Origin: Variovorax sp. N23
GTDB taxonomy: Bacteria > Pseudomonadota > Gammaproteobacteria > Burkholderiales > Burkholderiaceae_C
Direction: 5' to 3'
Assembly (NCBI RefSeq): GCF_025486315.1
Contig: NZ_JAOOPY010000006.1
Coordinates: 271,515 to 335,514 of the forward strand
Length of the DNA: 64,000 nt
Shown here: piece after piece, positions 17,386 to 25,945 of the stretch
Layout of the letters: each line of letters starts with the position of its first letter
Position numbering within the stretch: position 1 is the stretch's first letter
Notes under the pieces: generated by a model
Told to the model about the DNA's origin: nothing
Seen by the model: only the letters and a program-made list of their open reading frames with translations
Databases searched by the model: none
Position numbers and translations under genes: made by a program

Positions 17386-17792
17386 CTTTCACGATGAACA
17401 CCTTCGCTCCGGCGCTGTTGGCCCTGGCGCTGGCTGCGCCATCCGCTTTCGCCAAACTGCCCGCACCCAACCCGACGCCCGAAGCCAAGGCCAAGGCCGC
17501 CGAAACGGCTGCCAAGGCGGCCTGGGCCGCCAAGGTGGACAACCTCAAGCTGTGCCAGGCGCAGGACCGTGTGGCCGCCAAGTACCGCACCAGCGCGGCT
17601 GCGGCGGGCAAGCCGGTGCCCACGCCGGTGGCCACGCCGCCGTGCGCAGACCCGGGCCCCTTCGCCTACGTGCCGCCGGTCGATCCGAAGCCGATCGAAG
17701 CCGCGGGCGCCCATTCCCCGGCCACGACGGCGACGGCGCCGCCCAGCACCAACCAGAAGGCCGCCGAGGCCATCCCCGACGCCAAGAAGTGA
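17382..17792 (+). CDS. Small secreted Ala/Pro-rich protein ending the formate dehydrogenase operon
   Basis: The 136-residue protein has an N-terminal signal peptide (LLALALAAPSAFA) and a short Ala/Lys-rich helical stretch (EAKAKAAETAAKAAWAAK). A compact region with two cysteines (KLCQAQDRVAAKYR and PPCADPGPF) follows, and then a proline- and threonine-rich tail. Two cysteines in an exported protein suggest a disulfide. It overlaps fdhC by four bases, so it belongs to the operon. No known family is recognised. It may be a periplasmic accessory subunit, but that is inference from position. Confidence 0.75.
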   Translation: MTFTMNTFAPALLALALAAPSAFAKLPAPNPTPEAKAKAAETAAKAAWAAKVDNLKLCQAQDRVAAKYRTSAAAAGKPVPTPVATPPCADPGPFAYVPPVDPKPIEAAGAHSPATTATAPPSTNQKAAEAIPDAKK

Positions 17793-17870
17793 GGGCGCTG
17801 CGCGGGGCGCGCGCACGGGCGGGATGGATTGCCTAAACTGGCCGACCATCGTCACCCGAAGGGCCTTCGC

Positions 17871-18881
17871 ATGAGCATCCCCACCACCCGCCTCGGCCGC
17901 ACCGGCCTGACCGTGTCGCGCCTCGCGCTCGGCACCATGACCTTCGGCCTGCAGACCGAAGAGTCTGTCTCGCACGCCATCCTCGACAAGGCCACCGACG
18001 GCGGCATCAACTTCCTCGACATCGCCGACGTGTACCCGCTGGGTGGCGGGCTCGACACGGCCGGGCGCACCGAAGAGATCGTCGGCCGCTGGCTGAAGAA
18101 CCAGGGCGCGAGCCGCCGCGAGAACTTCATCGTCGCCACCAAGGCCGTCGGCAAGATGGGTCCGAACGCCTGGGACCAGGGCGCGTCGCGCAAGCACCTG
18201 CTGAGCGCCATCGACGCGTCGTTGAAGCGCCTGCAGCTCGACCATGTCGACCTGTACCAGCTGCACAGCGACGACCGCGAGACGCCGCTGGACGAAGCCG
18301 TCGAGGCGATGGACACCATCGTCAAGTCGGGCCGCGCGCGCTACATCGGCGTGTCGAACTTCCTGGCCTACCGCCTGGCGCGCGCGCTGGGCCGCGCGGA
18401 CTACCTGCGGCTCACGCGCTTCGTCTCGGTGCAGCCGCGCTACAGCCTGCTGTTCCGCGAGATCGAGCGCGAGCTGCTGCCGTTGGTCGGTGAAGAGGGC
18501 CTGGGCGTGATCCCGTACAACCCGCTTGCCGGCGGCCTGTTGACTGGCAAGTACAAGCCGGGTGCCAAGCCCGAGGAGAACACCCGCTTCACGCTCGGCA
18601 CCGCCGGCGCGATGTACCAGGACCGCTACTGGAACGACCGCAGCTTCGATGCGGTGCAGCGTTTGCATGCCGTGGCCGAAGAAGCCGGCGTGCCGCTCGC
18701 GACACTGGCCGTCGCGTGGGTGATGGCCAACCCGTTGATCGCTGCGCCGCTGCTGGGCGCCAGCCGGCCCGACCAGCTCGACGCCACGCTGGCCGCGGCC
18801 GAGTACAAGCTCGACCCGGCGCTGAAGGCGAGGCTCGACGAGCTGACGGCCGAGTTCCGCAAGGGCGACGCGCCTCGTTGA
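17871..18881 (+). CDS. Aldo/keto reductase
   Basis: This 336-residue NADPH-dependent aldo/keto reductase has the family fold. The catalytic tetrad is visible as Asp50 and Tyr55 (FLDIADVYP), Lys91 (IVATKAVG) and His132 (YQLHSDD). The C-terminal half has the nucleotide-binding stretch VIPYNPLAGGLLTGKYK. The ATG at 17871 gives the canonical IPTTRLGRTGLTVSRLALGT start, and the longer in-frame extension upstream is not conserved. It stands alone after the formate dehydrogenase operon. A near-copy of its last codons occurs at about 22662-22709, upstream of mntP (see findings). Substrate cannot be told; such enzymes often act on broad aldehydes or ketones. Confidence 0.93.
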   Translation: MSIPTTRLGRTGLTVSRLALGTMTFGLQTEESVSHAILDKATDGGINFLDIADVYPLGGGLDTAGRTEEIVGRWLKNQGASRRENFIVATKAVGKMGPNAWDQGASRKHLLSAIDASLKRLQLDHVDLYQLHSDDRETPLDEAVEAMDTIVKSGRARYIGVSNFLAYRLARALGRADYLRLTRFVSVQPRYSLLFREIERELLPLVGEEGLGVIPYNPLAGGLLTGKYKPGAKPEENTRFTLGTAGAMYQDRYWNDRSFDAVQRLHAVAEEAGVPLATLAVAWVMANPLIAAPLLGASRPDQLDATLAAAEYKLDPALKARLDELTAEFRKGDAPR

Positions 18882-19430
18882 TCGTCGCTGTGCGGCCCAA
18901 TCTGGCAAGAGGCATGAGGCCATTGCTCATGCAAAAGGCATGTTGGCCCGCTGTTGCCTAGACTCTCTGCATGACTACCCTCGTTGTTTGCAACCACGCT
19001 GCCTTGGCCGCACTGCTTCTTGCAGCGGCCTACGCACGCGCGGTCGCAAAGATGCGGCGTCGTCAGCTGACGCCCGCACATTCCTAAGCCCGGCGGTCGC
19101 TCTCTCTCCCTTCAGCGCAACCATCCACCGCCGGGCACAAGCCTCGCGCGTCAGCGGACGTCCGACATAGCCGGCGTTCGCATCGATGGAGTGCTGCCAT
19201 GCATGCAGTCGTTCACGGCGAGCCGACGCTCGTCGACTTTGATCACGCACGTCTCACGAAGCTGGTAGCTCACCAGCCTAAGCCCCCCGGCGACCGCACC
19301 CGGTAGCCTGCCGGCCGCGCCCCATCGCTCCAGGCTCACACGCGAGCCGCCTCGTTCCGCCACTGCGTTCCAGTCGCCGCGACAGCGTGCGCCTCGAAGG
19401 CTGGCGTCAGCCATTCGCAAAGGATTTCCC
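18882..19430. other. 549-base gap with only tiny reading frames
   Basis: No normal gene is present. Two short plus-strand frames are worth noting: 18971-19087, a 38-codon hydrophobic frame without a clear ribosome site, and 19199-19306, which is described separately. No T-run terminator is seen. The last bases (AAGGA, about 19420-19424) are the ribosome site for the universal stress protein. Confidence 0.5.
19199..19306 (+). pseudogene. Possible N-terminal fragment of an Rnk/GreA-type regulator
   Basis: A 35-codon frame starts at ATG 19199 after a GGAG site and reads MHAVVHGEPTLVDFDHARLTKLV before ending at TAG. This resembles the first helix of Rnk-type nucleoside diphosphate kinase regulators (pattern ...ERTLTELDHVRLxxLV). 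The rest of an Rnk protein (GreA/GreB C-terminal domain) is not seen downstream. It could be a remnant, or a genuine short peptide. The resemblance is by eye only. Confidence 0.35.
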
Positions 19431-20387
19431 ATGACCCCTCGTTCCATTCTTGCCGTGACCGACTTCTCGATTCACGGAGGCAGGGCGCTGGACCGTGCGG
19501 CGCTGCTGAGCGCCGAGCACGGCGCGGTTCTCAAGCTGGCCTGTCTAGCCTACCCGGGAGAAGCGCCACCGTCGGATGCGGCCACCCGGCTCGCCCACCA
19601 TGCGCTGCAGCTCTCGCAGATCCACCGCATCGATGTCCGTGCCGTGAGCCGCCTTGCCCATGCGGTTGAGGATCTGCTGCCCGAGGTGAGCGCTGCCGAC
19701 CTGGTCGTGTGCGGCACCGCGCCGGTGAGAAACCTGCGTTCGTTCTTCCTGGGCCAGCCGGTGGAAGCGCTGATCCGCAACGCGCGGCGGCCCGTGCTGG
19801 TTGCGCGCCGGAGCGCCAAGCGTTCGTACCGCAACATGCTGGTCGCCGTCGACTTCTCGGAGGCCTCGCGTGGCCTGGTGGACATGGGCTTCTCGCTCGG
19901 CAAGACGGCTTCGGTCGAGCTGTTCCATGCCGTCAGCACCGCGAACGAAGGGAAGCTTCGTTATGCCGAAGTGTCGGATCGTGCCATCAAGGCCTACCGC
20001 GACCAATGCAGGCGCCACGCCCAGGACCGGATGTTCTGGCTCACCGACTCTTACGATTCGCGGCGCAACCGGGTGCAGTCGGCCCTCGCGCACGGCGACC
20101 CCGCCAGGCAGACGTTGGTGCAGCAGCAACGCAACGGGTCGGAGCTCATCGTCGTGGGCAAGCACCCCGCCTCGACCTTCACGGACATGCTGTTCGGGAG
20201 CGTGGCAGTCCGCATCCTGGCCTACTCGGCCACGGACGACCTGCGTGCCGACGTGCTGATCGTTCCGCATGACTGGCAACCTGCGTCGAGCACGTCTGCG
20301 GCCAGTCGGCTGCAGGCTGAGCGGCTTCCTTCACGCCGGGTCAGGGCTGGCGCACCGCAGTCGCCGCGTGGGCCCTCGATGATTTGA
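19431..20387 (+). CDS. Universal stress protein, two UspA domains in tandem
   Basis: The 318-residue cytoplasmic protein has two UspA domains. The first starts at ILAVTDFSIHGGRALDRAALLS and the second at MLVAVDFSEASRGLVDMGFSL (about residue 137). The second contains the ATP-binding-like pattern in ELIVVGKHPASTFTDMLFGSVAVRILAYSATDDLRADVLIVP. The last 35 residues are basic and probably disordered. It has its own AAGGA ribosome site and stands apart from neighbours, in a stretch that may have been inserted between the aldo/keto reductase and mntP. Tandem Usp proteins respond to many stresses; no specific trigger can be read here. Confidence 0.9.
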   Translation: MTPRSILAVTDFSIHGGRALDRAALLSAEHGAVLKLACLAYPGEAPPSDAATRLAHHALQLSQIHRIDVRAVSRLAHAVEDLLPEVSAADLVVCGTAPVRNLRSFFLGQPVEALIRNARRPVLVARRSAKRSYRNMLVAVDFSEASRGLVDMGFSLGKTASVELFHAVSTANEGKLRYAEVSDRAIKAYRDQCRRHAQDRMFWLTDSYDSRRNRVQSALAHGDPARQTLVQQQRNGSELIVVGKHPASTFTDMLFGSVAVRILAYSATDDLRADVLIVPHDWQPASSTSAASRLQAERLPSRRVRAGAPQSPRGPSMI

Positions 20388-20489
20388 GTCTTGGATCAAT
20401 CCATCTGAAATTTCGATTTTACGGATGGTTGGGTGCGTCCTACATTGTCTCCGGGCAAGACACGACCCATCACAACGACCGGAGACAAC

Positions 20490-22652
20490 ATGACCACTCG
20501 ACCGCGCCTGCGGGCGCTCTTCGCTGCGGCATCCGCAGCCGCTTTCATCTCTGCATGCGGAGGTGGCGGAGGCTCCTCGTCGCCGCCACCGACGGCCCCG
20601 CCGCCCTCGACGGCTGCCACGCCGCAGCTGAAGATGACGGTCACCGCGACCACCGACTTCCCCGGCACCTTCGGAAGCGTCGGCGCCTACGAGCAGGTCA
20701 GCGGCACCATCAGCGGCGAACTCGATCCCAAGGACTCGAAGAACGCGATCATCCAGGACCTCGAACTCGCGCCGGTGAACGCGCGGGGCATGGTCGAGTA
20801 CAGCGCAGACTTCACGATGCTCAAGCCCAAGGACATGGGCAAGGCCAATGGCGTGCTGCGCTACGACGCGCCCAATCGCGGCAACATCCTGACGATGCCC
20901 AACCTCGCGGCCAACCCGAGCGACGCGGAGTTCTTTGAACGCGGCTACGTCTGGATGTTCTCGGCCTGGCAAGGCGACGTGCCCAAGAGTTCGCCGCAGC
21001 GACTCACGGCGACAGTGCCGGTCGCCCGCAACAAGGACGGCTCGTCGATCACCGGCCCCTATGCGACGGAGCTGCTGGCCAGCGCGGCCACACCATCGAT
21101 CGCGCTGCCCGGCGGCGTCTTCAACGGCACCATGATCCCGTATGCACCGGCCGATCTGGACAACACCCGCCCTGGCTACCTGCTGACGCAGCGCGTCAAC
21201 GAGACGGACCCTCGCGTGGCCATTGCACCGTCGGACTGGAAGTTCGCTGCCTGCGATGCGGCCGCCAACCCTTTCCCCGGCACCGCCGATCCGACGCGCG
21301 TCTGCCTCAAGGGCGGCTTCCAACCGAATCGCCTGTACGAATTGCAGTACGTCGCCAAGGACCCGAAGGTGATGGGCGTCGGCCTGGCGGCCCTGCGTGA
21401 CACGGTGAGCTTCTTCCGCGGCGCGGCTGCGGATGCCGCCGGCACGCCGAATCCGCTGGCCGGAAAGATCAAGTTCGCCATCGGCCAGGGCACCTCGCAG
21501 TCCGGCAACGCGATGAAGACCTTCCTGCACCTGGGCTTCAACCAGCGACTCGACGGGGGCAAGGTCTTCGACGGCGTGTATGCCCATGTGGCCGCGCGCC
21601 AGACCAACATCAACACACGCTTCGCCGTGCCGGGCGGCGGTGGCGGGCTGCGCACCGACCATCGCGCGTTCGGCCAGACCGCGCCGCGTGGGCTGTCGGC
21701 CGACTATGTCGACTCGGTCTCGGGGCGCCAGGGCGGCGTGATGAAGCGCTGCGAGGCGACCGCCACCTGCCCGAAGTTTTTCCTCGGCTTGTCGGGCACC
21801 GAGTTCTGGCAGCTGCAGGGCTCACCTGTGCTGACGGACGCCTTCGGCTTCAGCGACCTCACGCAGCCGGCCAACGCACGCATCTACTACTACGCCAGTT
21901 CGCAGCACTCCACGGGCACCGGCGGGCTCGCGGCCGGCATCGGCTTCAACCCAGCCGCGACGGTCTACCCGGCCGGTTCCATGGTGGACACCGCCGACAC
22001 CTTCCGCGCCCTGTTCGTGAACCTGGAAGCCTGGGTGACGCAGGACGTGCCGCCGCCGGCGAGCCAGGTGCCCAAGGTGGCGGACGGTACGCTCGTGCCG
22101 CCCAGCCAGCTCGTCTTCCCGACCATTGCGGGCCTCAGCTGGACACCGGCCGGCGGCTCGCCCACGGCGATCCCGGCATTCAGCTACCTCGCCCGCTACA
22201 ACGGCTTTCCATTGCTCGACTACGGCCCGCAGTACCGCCCGGAAGACGAGTCGGGCGTGCCCACCCTGGTGCCGCCTTCGTACGCAGGCCGCGACTACGC
22301 CATCCTGGTGCCGCAGGTGGACGCGAGCACCGGTCTGACCAAGGCCGGAATCCGCGCCGTCGACGTGCAGGCGCCACTGGGTACCAACCTGGAGTTCAAC
22401 TACGTTGCGACGCCCGGGATCGTCGACCTCGTGAACCTGTCGGGGGCCTTCCTGCCTTTCCACAAGACCGAGACCGCACGCATCGCGGCCGGTGACACGC
22501 GGCCGTCGCTCGAATCGCTCTACACCGACCAGGCGGGGTATGTCGCGGCAGTCACCACGGCGGCGAACAGTCTGGTGTCGCAGCGCTTCCTGCTTCAGCG
22601 CGACGCCGACCGCCGCGTGCAGCGGGCGCAAGCCAACCCGGTGCTTCCGTAG
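20490..22652 (+). CDS. Alpha/beta hydrolase-domain lipoprotein
   Basis: The 720-residue protein starts with a lipoprotein signal peptide ending FISAC (Cys23), followed by a Gly-rich then Pro/Ser-rich linker. The large body matches the secreted alpha/beta hydrolase type annotated as 'alpha/beta hydrolase domain-containing' (Abhydrolase_10-like). It has GQGTSQSGNAMKTFLHLGFN as a probable nucleophile elbow (Gly-x-Ser-x-x-Gly), DGVYAHVAARQTN, and a C-terminal FLPFHKTETARIAAGDTRPSLESLYTD with a candidate His. The ATG at 20490 follows a CGGAGA site and gives a clean signal peptide. It would be anchored in the outer membrane or periplasm. Substrate is unknown. The catalytic triad is a guess from spacing. 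Confidence 0.8.
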   Translation: MTTRPRLRALFAAASAAAFISACGGGGGSSSPPPTAPPPSTAATPQLKMTVTATTDFPGTFGSVGAYEQVSGTISGELDPKDSKNAIIQDLELAPVNARGMVEYSADFTMLKPKDMGKANGVLRYDAPNRGNILTMPNLAANPSDAEFFERGYVWMFSAWQGDVPKSSPQRLTATVPVARNKDGSSITGPYATELLASAATPSIALPGGVFNGTMIPYAPADLDNTRPGYLLTQRVNETDPRVAIAPSDWKFAACDAAANPFPGTADPTRVCLKGGFQPNRLYELQYVAKDPKVMGVGLAALRDTVSFFRGAAADAAGTPNPLAGKIKFAIGQGTSQSGNAMKTFLHLGFNQRLDGGKVFDGVYAHVAARQTNINTRFAVPGGGGGLRTDHRAFGQTAPRGLSADYVDSVSGRQGGVMKRCEATATCPKFFLGLSGTEFWQLQGSPVLTDAFGFSDLTQPANARIYYYASSQHSTGTGGLAAGIGFNPAATVYPAGSMVDTADTFRALFVNLEAWVTQDVPPPASQVPKVADGTLVPPSQLVFPTIAGLSWTPAGGSPTAIPAFSYLARYNGFPLLDYGPQYRPEDESGVPTLVPPSYAGRDYAILVPQVDASTGLTKAGIRAVDVQAPLGTNLEFNYVATPGIVDLVNLSGAFLPFHKTETARIAAGDTRPSLESLYTDQAGYVAAVTTAANSLVSQRFLLQRDADRRVQRAQANPVLP

Positions 22653-22661
22653 CAGTCCGAG

Positions 22662-22709
22662 GTCAGCGAGGAGCTCGACGAGTTCCGCAAGGGCGCCGCG
22701 CCGCGCTGA
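22662..22709 (+). pseudogene. Relic of an aldo/keto reductase 3' end
   Basis: Immediately after the hydrolase stop the frame reads EVSEELDEFRKGAAPR then TGA. The intact aldo/keto reductase at 17871-18881 ends LDELTAEFRKGDAPR then TGA. CGAGTTCCGCAAGGGCG is shared exactly (17 bases, about 22679-22695 and 18850-18866). I read this as the left-over end of an aldo/keto reductase gene that once directly preceded mntP. Confidence 0.5.
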
Positions 22710-22720
22710 GGGCGCACCCT

Positions 22721-22726
22721 TATACT
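22721..22726 (+). promoter_or_regulatory. Candidate -10 box before the mntP riboswitch
   Basis: TATACT is a near-consensus sigma70 -10 element a few bases before the riboswitch aptamer begins. A matching -35 is not clear in the GC-rich sequence upstream. Confidence 0.4.
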
Positions 22727-22734
22727 GCCCATCC

Positions 22735-22900
22735 CTTTGGGGAGTAGCCGGCTTCCGCTTCTGGAAGCGCCTGCGTCAACACACTCGGCATCTTGCATGC
22801 TGTGGCGCCGGCATCCGTTCATTCGGTTGGCGAGACCATCGGCATGTCACCACGACTTAGGTCGGGCAGTGGTGACGTGCCGTTGCGCTCTCGCCCGACC
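22735..22900 (+). promoter_or_regulatory. yybP-ykoY manganese riboswitch upstream of mntP
   Basis: The two conserved blocks of the yybP-ykoY aptamer are visible: TTTGGGGAGTAGCC at the 5' side (22736-22749) and GGCGAGACCATCGG at the 3' side (about 22829-22842), with variable stems between them. This RNA class binds Mn2+ and turns on exporters. Downstream, two hairpins compete. GGCATGTCACCAC (22841-22853) can pair with GTGGTGACGTGCC (22869-22881), while GGTCGGGC (22860-22867) can pair with GCCCGACC (22893-22900), just before the start codon. The gene that follows is mntP, which agrees with the expected role. Confidence 0.85.
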
Positions 22901-22918
22901 CATTAGAACGAATCCCAC

Positions 22919-23491
22919 ATGAATTTCGCTTCCACCGCGTTGCTGGCCCTGGCCATGTCGACCGATGCATTTGCCGCGGCCGTCGGCAAGGGCACCGCAC
23001 TCCAAAAACCGAAATGGTCCGAGGCGCTTCGCACGGGCGCCATCTTCGGCGTGATCGAGGCGATCACGCCCCTCATCGGCTGGGGGCTCGGGTTGGCCGC
23101 CGCCGACTACGTCAAGACCTTTGACCACTGGATCGCGTTCGTGCTGCTGCTGGTGCTCGGCGGACGCATGGTCTGGGCGGCCGCGCAGAAGCCGGACGAG
23201 GCAGAGGCCGCGAAGCCGAGCAGGCACGGTTTCTGGCTGCTGGCGGTGACGGGGTTCGCGACGAGCATCGACGCGATGGCGGTCGGTGTGGGCCTGGCCT
23301 TCCTGAATGTGAGCATCGTGCCAGTCGCCGCCGCGATCGGCCTGGCGACCTTCGTGATGGTCACCCTCGGCGTGATGGTCGGCCGCCTGCTGGGCAACGT
23401 GGTCGGGCGTTGGGCCGAAGGGATCGGCGGCCTGCTGCTCATCGGCATCGGCTCGTTCATCCTCTACGAACACCTCACGGCCCTCGCATGA
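22919..23491 (+). CDS. mntP: Manganese efflux pump MntP
   Basis: MntP is a small six-helix inner-membrane exporter of Mn2+. The 190-residue protein has the duplicated family signature with conserved aspartates: [16 protein letters not shown] near the N-terminus and [17 protein letters not shown] in the second half, plus [12 protein letters not shown]. Its leader carries a yybP-ykoY riboswitch, which gives direct support for manganese-dependent control. The stop overlaps the start of a cytochrome b-type gene as ATGA, so the two are co-translated. Length and motifs are normal. Confidence 0.96.
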   Translation: MNFASTALLALAMSTDAFAAAVGKGTALQKPKWSEALRTGAIFGVIEAITPLIGWGLGLAAADYVKTFDHWIAFVLLLVLGGRMVWAAAQKPDEAEAAKPSRHGFWLLAVTGFATSIDAMAVGVGLAFLNVSIVPVAAAIGLATFVMVTLGVMVGRLLGNVVGRWAEGIGGLLLIGIGSFILYEHLTALA

Positions 23492-24027
23492 ACACCCCTA
23501 ACGGATCGCGCTACCCTGCATTCCTGCGCCACACGCACTGGATCACCTTCGTTCTCGTGCTCCTGGCTTACATCGCCATCAACGCGAGGAAGTTTCTCGA
23601 GCGCGGCTCCGCGGAGCGCCTCTTCGTCGTTGAATCGCACTTCCTGCTCGGCATGCCGGTGTTGCTGATCACCGTGCCGAGGATTCTCGTGCGCCTGCGG
23701 CACACGGCCCCGCCGATCATCCCCGAGCCCGGCGCGGCTTCTCGCCTGGCGGCATGGACGGCGCATCTGGCGCTTTTCGTGTTCTTGGTCGTGCAGCCGG
23801 TGCTGGGCATCGCGTCCAGGCTGCTTTCCGGCCGCGGCATCGGCTTGCCGTTGACCGAGTGGGCGATTCCCTCGTTCGGCGCGGCGCAACCCGAGCTGGC
23901 GAAATCCCTGGAGCATCTGCACGAGTTCATCGGCGAGGCCTTCTACTACGTCATCGGCATCCACATCCTGGCGGCGCTCTGGCACTGGCTCGTCCGGCGT
24001 GACAACACACTGCAGCGGATGCTCTAG
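23488..24027 (+). CDS. Cytochrome b561-type membrane protein
   Basis: This 179-residue protein has four transmembrane helices and the pattern of bacterial cytochrome b561 (YodB/CybB type). Candidate haem ligands include the His in [45 protein letters not shown]. Such proteins pass electrons in the inner membrane, for example from quinol or superoxide. The ATG at 23488 overlaps the mntP stop, so it is under the same manganese riboswitch. This pairing suggests a link between manganese and redox stress. The physiological partner is not visible. Confidence 0.88.
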   Translation: MNTPNGSRYPAFLRHTHWITFVLVLLAYIAINARKFLERGSAERLFVVESHFLLGMPVLLITVPRILVRLRHTAPPIIPEPGAASRLAAWTAHLALFVFLVVQPVLGIASRLLSGRGIGLPLTEWAIPSFGAAQPELAKSLEHLHEFIGEAFYYVIGIHILAALWHWLVRRDNTLQRML

Positions 24028-24063
24028 CCGCAAGCGCGGCGGGCGTGGTGGCCGGCGCGCCGG

Positions 24064-25140
24064 TCAGGTCCGCGCTGGCAACTGTCTGATGGCCTCCGCC
24101 ACCGCATCGATGCCTTCAGCCGTCAGATCCGGCGCCGCCACCCGGTCGCGCTGCGGCCAGGCCGCGAAATGGCGCGCCTGCGAACGCTCGTAGTGCGGGT
24201 CGTAGTGCAGCGCCATCAGCTCGGCGAACAGCGGCGGCAGGTCGCCGGCCTCGGCCCAGGCCTGCCAGCGCTGCACGGTTTCCTTCCCCTGCATTTCCTT
24301 GAGCCGGCCCAGCGTCTCGGCCAGCGCGTGGCGGTCGTCGGCGAGGTAGGCGTAGTCGCGCAGCAGGAAGGCCAGCCGCGCCTCGGGCGTTGCCTCGACC
24401 TCGATGCAGTGCGCCGCGCGCATGCGCGTCACCAGCGGAACCGGCAGCGCGATGCGGCCGATGCGCGCGCTCTCGCCCTCGATGTACAGCGGGCGCGACA
24501 GGTCGAGGGTTTCGAGCGCGGTCGCGATGAGCGTCTCGAAGCGCTTCTGCGACGGCTGCGGCACGCCGGGCAGGCCGCCCAGCAGCGATCCCTTGTGGCT
24601 GGCGCAATGCTCCAGGTCGAGCACCTGTTCGCCGCGCGCGGCCAGCGCTTCGAGCACCCGCGTCTTGGCGCTGCCCGTGGCGCCGCAGATCACCTTCAGC
24701 TGCAGCCGTGGCACGACCGTCTCGATGATCTCCAGCACATGGTGGCGGAAGGCCTTGTAGCCGCTCGCGAGCTGGCGCGCGTCCCAGCCGACCAGGCGCA
24801 TCCAGTTGACCATCGAGCCGCTGCGCAGCCCGCCGCGCCAGCAATAGACCATCGGCCGCCAGTTGGCCGGCTTGTCGGCCCACTGCTCGCGCAGGTGGCG
24901 CGCGAGGTTGGCCGCGACCATCGCGCCGCCCACGCGGCGGGCCTCGAAAGCGCCGGTCTGCTTGTAGATGGTGCCGACGATGCGGCGCTCCTCGTCGTCG
25001 AGCACCGGGCAGTTGACGGCGCCGGGAATGTGGTCGAGCGCGAACTCGGCCGGCGAGCGCGCGTCGATGATGGTGTCGAAGTCGTGCCGGTCCGTCACGC
25101 GGGTCGGCTGTCGGCGATGGTTGTTGTTGTCTTCAGGCAT
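24064..25140 (-). CDS. selU: tRNA 2-selenouridine synthase
   Basis: SelU (MnmH/YbbB) replaces sulfur by selenium in mnm5s2U at the wobble position of some tRNAs, using selenophosphate from SelD. The 358-residue protein has the N-terminal rhodanese domain with the active Cys100 in YCWRGGLRSGSM, and the P-loop GATGSAKT (153-160) in the C-terminal half. The ATG at 25140 lies in the last codons of the upstream permease gene (8-base overlap), which ties it to the transporter operon. selD lies at the other end of the same unit. Lack of other selenium genes here fits a tRNA-only use in this region. Confidence 0.95.
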   Translation of the reverse strand: MPEDNNNHRRQPTRVTDRHDFDTIIDARSPAEFALDHIPGAVNCPVLDDEERRIVGTIYKQTGAFEARRVGGAMVAANLARHLREQWADKPANWRPMVYCWRGGLRSGSMVNWMRLVGWDARQLASGYKAFRHHVLEIIETVVPRLQLKVICGATGSAKTRVLEALAARGEQVLDLEHCASHKGSLLGGLPGVPQPSQKRFETLIATALETLDLSRPLYIEGESARIGRIALPVPLVTRMRAAHCIEVEATPEARLAFLLRDYAYLADDRHALAETLGRLKEMQGKETVQRWQAWAEAGDLPPLFAELMALHYDPHYERSQARHFAAWPQRDRVAAPDLTAEGIDAVAEAIRQLPART

Positions 25141-25945
25141 AGGCAGGCCCCAGTGTGCGCCGCAGCCGGCCGCTGGCGACGTCGACCAGGGCCACCAGCG
25201 CGAACATGGCGATGAGTACCGTCATGGCCTGCGGCTGCTGGAAGATCGACAGGTGAAAGTACAGCAGCTGGCCCAGCCCGCCGCCGCCGACGAAGCCCAG
25301 CACCGCCGCCATGCGGATGTTCATTTCCCAACGGTAGAGCGTGTAGGCCAGCCACTGCGGCAGCACCAGCGGCAGGCTGCCGTAGGCGAAGGCCGCGACC
25401 GCGCCGGAGCCGCTCTGCAGCAGCGCCTGTTCGGGCTCGCGCGGCGCGTTCTCCAGGCTCTCGGCGAACAGCCGGCCCAGCACGCCGGTGGTGTGCAGCG
25501 CCAGCGCCAGCGCACCGGCGAAGGGGCCGATGCCCGCGGCCAGCACCATCAGCGCGGCCCAGACCAGCTCGGGCACGCTGCGCAGCAGGTTCAGCACGAA
25601 GCGCGACGCCTGCCGCGCCACGGCACCGCCACGGCCCGATGCGGGCAGCGCCAGCACCGCGCCGGCGGCAGCGGCGAGCAGCGAGCCGAGCGCGGAGACG
25701 GCCAGCGTCTGCAAGGCGCCCCACGCGGTCTTGGCCACGAAGCCGGCCGACAGGTCGGGCGGGAAGAACTCCGCGACGAAGGTGCCCATGAACCCCAGCG
25801 ACTCGCGCGTGAACAGTGCGCGGTAGTCGATGGCGAGGTAGACGAAGCTCGCGACCACGGCCGCCAGCACGCCGCCGAGCACGGCCCAGCAACGCACGCA
25901 GGGCGGTGGTGCGGTCGGCATCGTGCGGACAGCGGTCGTGTTCAA
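25133..25945 (-). CDS. PhnE-type ABC transporter permease, second copy (putative selenium oxyanion importer)
   Basis: This 270-residue inner-membrane permease has about six hydrophobic helices and the PhnE/EAA-loop region (YGSLPLVLPQWLAYTLYRWEMNIRMAAVLGFVGGGGLGQ). I chose the TTG at 25945: it overlaps the previous stop as TTGA and has GGAGG 8 bases upstream, while an ATG at 25921 lacks a ribosome site. It is one of two related permease genes, so the channel is probably a heterodimer. By family alone this would be called a phosphonate permease, but selD and selU at the two ends of the unit favour selenate or selenite. Substrate is inference. Confidence 0.88.
   Translation of the reverse strand: MNTTAVRTMPTAPPPCVRCWAVLGGVLAAVVASFVYLAIDYRALFTRESLGFMGTFVAEFFPPDLSAGFVAKTAWGALQTLAVSALGSLLAAAAGAVLALPASGRGGAVARQASRFVLNLLRSVPELVWAALMVLAAGIGPFAGALALALHTTGVLGRLFAESLENAPREPEQALLQSGSGAVAAFAYGSLPLVLPQWLAYTLYRWEMNIRMAAVLGFVGGGGLGQLLYFHLSIFQQPQAMTVLIAMFALVALVDVASGRLRRTLGPAYA

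Noticed and set aside
18971..19087. A 38-codon hydrophobic frame after the aldo/keto reductase
   Set aside because: It could be a small membrane peptide, but there is no ribosome site or promoter with normal spacing and no known relative.
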